Below, one piece after another: positions 61,594 to 64,000 of a stretch of DNA of 64,000 nt. Where the stretch lies: positions 234,519 through 298,518 of the forward strand of contig DASVTU010000018.1 in NCBI GenBank assembly GCA_036387415.1, given 5' to 3'. The notes beneath the pieces were generated by a model, which saw only the letters and a list, made by a program, of their open reading frames with translations, searched no databases and was not told where the DNA came from. The translations under genes were made by a program, and so were the position numbers. The first letter of the stretch is position 1, and every line of letters starts with the position of its first letter. The DNA comes from DASVTU01 sp036387415 (GTDB taxonomy: Bacteria > Acidobacteriota > Blastocatellia > Pyrinomonadales > Pyrinomonadaceae).

Positions 61594-62691
61594 TTAGGCG
61601 CGTTTTAGATTGCGCGCAGACTGCGGCGTGCGTGCATTTCCAGCTTCGCCCGTCGCTGTGGCCTGCTTGGCGTTGGGCGTCGTGTCCTCTTGCGGCGTCG
61701 CGGTCTTGGTCTTTTCGACACGGGCGGTCATGCGTCGGTCGAGGTCGGAAATCTGTTCCGGCGTCAGGCGATAAATGTTGGTCTGATTGTGGTACAGCTT
61801 GGCTCCCGTCACGATGTCTGCGACCTTGAATCCGTGCTGCTCGGCTTTGGCGATGAATTCCTGCACGGTCATCGGCGGCGGGACGAGCGAGAGCGGCGAA
61901 GGCTTCTCTTCCAACGTCTCCGGCACGGCAGAGGGTTTCGGTGCGTCGAGCGGCAGGTCGTTGGCGGTTTCGCCCGTCATGTGTTCGAGAAAATCCTTGA
62001 ACGAGACATCGCCCGTCATTTCGTAGCCGACCTCGAAGGCGTCGCTGTTGCTCTTGACGATTTGAAACACGCGCACGACTTCGCCCTCGCGCTCTTGCAG
62101 AGAGACTTCCACCATGATGTCCACGAAGTATTCCAGACCGCTCGCGGTCATCGGCAAGACGCGCCCGACTTCGTTGTCTTCCTTCGCCTCTTTGCCTTTG
62201 GCCGGAATCTGGTCAACGATGACGACCGATTTTCCGCTCTCGATACAGAGACGGCGCAAAACGCCTTGCAGAATCATCTGGTCAGCAGCCAACTCCTCAG
62301 CCGAGGGTTGCGCCAGATGGTCGCCCGTGCGCTCGCGTACCGCCGCCACCATCTCGCTGTGTTTGGCGGAGAAGTAAGACGCCCATGAGTCGAGCGCGTA
62401 GCAGCCGTAGTTCTGCTCCTGCCCTTCGCCCGACAAAGCCCAGTCGATAAACTCCGGTAACTCGTCTGGATGCTCAATTTCCAGCGCGTCGAACTTCGCG
62501 CCGACGCCCTTCAAAAGACGCGCCTTGCGCTCCACGTCGAAGATGCAGAGGCGACCGATGCCCGCCTCCGACATGCTGCGGATAAAGTAACTTTTACCGA
62601 CTCCGGCACCTCCGCGCACCGCCATCACAAGCCGCTGTTGCCGTGGACGGCGGCTGAGCGGATTCACCTTCGGTCTGCTTGTCTTTGTCAT
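61594..62691 (-). CDS. Phage-type AAA ATPase (AAA_24/Sak4-like)
   Basis: The protein has 365 aa. Walker A is GGAGVGKSYFI (about 27-37). The core resembles the phage nucleotide-binding family (AAA_24), related to Sak4 RecA-like annealing proteins. Walker B-like SVVIVDQIPA is near the middle. The C-terminal third is polar and disordered, with Ala/Thr/Lys. The basic N-terminus (RPRQQRLVM) suggests DNA or phage-type function. There are no other phage genes close by. It is transcribed convergently with the receiver gene. Confidence 0.75.
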   Translation of the reverse strand: MTKTSRPKVNPLSRRPRQQRLVMAVRGGAGVGKSYFIRSMSEAGIGRLCIFDVERKARLLKGVGAKFDALEIEHPDELPEFIDWALSGEGQEQNYGCYALDSWASYFSAKHSEMVAAVRERTGDHLAQPSAEELAADQMILQGVLRRLCIESGKSVVIVDQIPAKGKEAKEDNEVGRVLPMTASGLEYFVDIMVEVSLQEREGEVVRVFQIVKSNSDAFEVGYEMTGDVSFKDFLEHMTGETANDLPLDAPKPSAVPETLEEKPSPLSLVPPPMTVQEFIAKAEQHGFKVADIVTGAKLYHNQTNIYRLTPEQISDLDRRMTARVEKTKTATPQEDTTPNAKQATATGEAGNARTPQSARNLKRA

Positions 62692-62940
62692 TCTTTCGCT
62701 CCTCTAAAGCCGGATGCGGCTCTCAAACTCCAAAATATCTCTCGATTCCCACGGAATCGCCCCAAATTTTCAGACATCACGCGTGCCTGCCTCAACTCGC
62801 CGTGCACTCTAGCATATTCAAGGCGAGAATGGAACAATATTTCATCCATGAAACAGAAATATTTCACGCCCCTATCCTGAATGTTTTGAACAACGAGCCA
62901 CCTCCCGCTTAAAGAAACGGTGGAACTAAAACCCCAATTA
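62692..62940. other. Intergenic region next to the inverted repeat
   Basis: Nothing is recognised here. It would hold the promoter of the phage-type ATPase gene (minus strand). Confidence 0.4.
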
Positions 62941-63013
62941 CGGAATGCGGATTTCGGATTGCGGATTAAAAGACTGCGTGTTTTCAAATCCGCAATCCGA
63001 AATCCGCATTCCG
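62941..63013. repeat. Perfect 27-bp inverted repeat (CGGAATGCGGATTTCGGATT type)
   Basis: The left arm, 62941-62967, is the exact complement of the right arm, 62987-63013, with a 19-nt loop. It belongs to the same GCGGAT/ATCCGC family as the repeat at 3198-3353. It lies 6 nt from the ybaK stop codon and could end its transcript. Confidence 0.85.
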
Positions 63014-63019
63014 CAATTT

Positions 63020-63511
63020 TCAGGCGGGAATCGCCACTTCCACATCTTTCGCGGCGAGCACCCTGCGCGCGTCCTCTGGACGGATGCGGATGAGGAAGCC
63101 GCGCTTGCCGCCGTTGATGTAAATGTTGGGTAGATTGAAGATAGACGCCTCGGCGTAGACCGGAAGACGTGTGCGCGTGCCGAAGGGACTGATGCCGCCG
63201 ACCGTGTATCCGGTCAACTTTTGCGCCGTCGCCACATCGCACGGCGAGACGCTTCGCGCGCCGATGGCACGCGCAAGTTGTTTCGTCGAAACTTCGCAAT
63301 CGCCGTGCATCAAGACGATAAATGGTTTGCGCTCATCAGTTTGCATCAGCAGCGTCTTGACCACTGCGTGTTCGTCCACGTCGAGTTCCGAGGCCGCGCG
63401 GGTGGTTCCGCCGTGTTCCTCCCATTGGTAGAGATGCGGCTCAAAAGCGACCTTCTGCTCCCTGAGCAGGCGGACGGCGGGCGTCACCGGATAGTTCGTC
63501 TTGTCGCTCAA
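63020..63511 (-). CDS. ybaK: YbaK-type Cys-tRNA(Pro) deacylase
   Basis: The protein has 163 aa. It shows the YbaK/EbsC pattern: NYPVTPAVRLLREQKVAFEP, TKQLARAIGARSVSPCDVA, GYTVGGISPFGTRTRLPVY and an INGGKRGFLIRIRP end. The family hydrolyses Cys-tRNA(Pro) to prevent mistranslation. The conserved Lys is in VVKTLL. It is transcribed alone, with the inverted repeat after its stop. Confidence 0.93.
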   Translation of the reverse strand: MSDKTNYPVTPAVRLLREQKVAFEPHLYQWEEHGGTTRAASELDVDEHAVVKTLLMQTDERKPFIVLMHGDCEVSTKQLARAIGARSVSPCDVATAQKLTGYTVGGISPFGTRTRLPVYAEASIFNLPNIYINGGKRGFLIRIRPEDARRVLAAKDVEVAIPA

Positions 63512-63748
63512 TTTGCTGGCCTCCGCTTGAGTTTCTACGATTATCCGGGCATTTGCCCCGAATAATCAACTTTTCACCTCCCACGCCGATCCATCCGACT
63601 ACGCGCGAAACACCGCGAACTGAAAATAAGTTCGCTTCGAGTTCAATTGCATTTACACGCTTTCCGTACACGATAACCGTTTTGGTCAACCAAATCCTAC
63701 GAATCTCGCCAAATCCTTATAAACTCAGCAAATTACGAGCTTTCCACA

Positions 63749-63764
63749 TGGCACACCTCTTGCA
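63749..63764 (+). promoter_or_regulatory. Near-consensus sigma-54 (-24/-12) promoter
   Basis: TGGCAC and TTGCA are separated by exactly 5 nt (TGGCACACCTCTTGCA), a full match to TGGCAC-N5-TTGCW. Transcription would start about 12 nt after the -12 GC, near 63775, only a few nt before the ATG at 63777. Confidence 0.65.
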
Positions 63765-63776
63765 GTTTATCTAGCC

Positions 63777-64000
63777 ATGATAAATGCCACCACTACCTAC
63801 CCCATCTGGCAAAGCGTCAAAGGCGAAAAAGAGGCCGCTGCCGAACCGACGCGACCGCTGACGGACTACGAGTTGGCGCAAGCATCGGCGTCCGGCGATA
63901 TGTCTTCCTTTGAACTCCTCTACGAACGCCATAACCGCCGCGTCTATTCGCTCTGTCTGCGCATGACTCAGAATACCGCCGAAGCCGAAGACTTAGCCCA
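63777..64000 (+). CDS. ECF sigma factor, 3'-truncated by the window edge
   Basis: The visible 74 residues (MINATTTYPIWQSVKGEKEA, then LTDYELAQASASGDMSSFEL, LYERHNRRVYSLCLRMT and AEAEDLAQ) form sigma region 2 of an ECF-type factor. The rest is beyond the window. It lies behind a clear sigma-54 promoter with almost no leader. It is separate from the ECF sigma gene at 9.2 kb. Confidence 0.85.
   Translation, partial: MINATTTYPIWQSVKGEKEAAAEPTRPLTDYELAQASASGDMSSFELLYERHNRRVYSLCLRMTQNTAEAEDLA

Overview
This 64-kb window is bacterial chromosome, moderately GC-rich and densely coded. The gene styles suggest an Acidobacteriota of the Blastocatellia type: a very long secreted protein with Calx-beta, Ig-like and DUF4214 domains, a Ser/Thr kinase fused to an NB-ARC-like ATPase and TPRs, an Mla-type lipid transporter with a repeat-rich MlaD, and several ECF sigma and anti-sigma genes. 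The assignment rests on gene style only; there is no rRNA gene in the window.

Layout. 1-1.2 kb: end of a secreted hemopexin-repeat metalloprotease. 1.9-6.8 kb: an alpha-oxoamine synthase, then rsmA, ribD and ftsY on the minus strand. 7-11.5 kb: an HD-GYP phosphodiesterase divergent from an ECF sigma / anti-sigma / Spy-CpxP-like module. 11.8-14.7 kb: mlaE-mlaF-mlaD. 15-16 kb: a broken FAD-linked oxidase. 16-23 kb: regulatory genes (kinase-ATPase-TPR, response regulator, hybrid histidine kinase). 23.3 kb: a decayed YedK/HMCES gene. 23.5-31 kb: the large secreted protein, an M24 peptidase and a zinc alcohol dehydrogenase with a small membrane protein. 31.4-37.3 kb: a molybdenum-hydroxylase operon (PaoA/B/C-like subunits plus XdhC and MocA). 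37.9-41 kb: cupin, SDR, a chimeric pseudogene and an AraC regulator.

41-46 kb looks like an integron gene-cassette cluster without an integrase (CALIN). Short unrelated genes (alpha/beta hydrolase, DUF2262, zinc-ribbon protein, RibD_C/DHFR-like, LprI-like, hypotheticals) alternate with attC-like imperfect inverted repeats ending in TAAC/GTTA cores. The next gene usually starts 16-37 nt past each site. The left half runs on the minus strand and the right half on the plus strand. A lone SpoT-type hydrolase and small unknown genes follow, then a junction of two broken genes at 48.4-49.1 kb.

49.5-64 kb: a TPR/polysaccharide-export fusion, an ankyrin membrane protein, an unrecognised 791-aa Rossmann-like protein, and a compact operon of an Asp-rich small protein, a JmjC/cupin oxygenase and a Suc_Fer-like protein (translationally coupled), then DHFR. 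The Asp-rich/JmjC/Suc_Fer set looks like a peptide-modification system and is the best candidate for undescribed biology. The window ends with cystathionine beta-synthase, a Nudix hydrolase, a single-domain response regulator, a phage-type ATPase, YbaK and the start of an ECF sigma gene behind a near-consensus sigma-54 promoter.

A recurring theme is AT/CG-patterned inverted repeats between genes (3.2, 4.2, 13.5 and 62.9 kb) that in places supply the last codons of the neighbouring gene.
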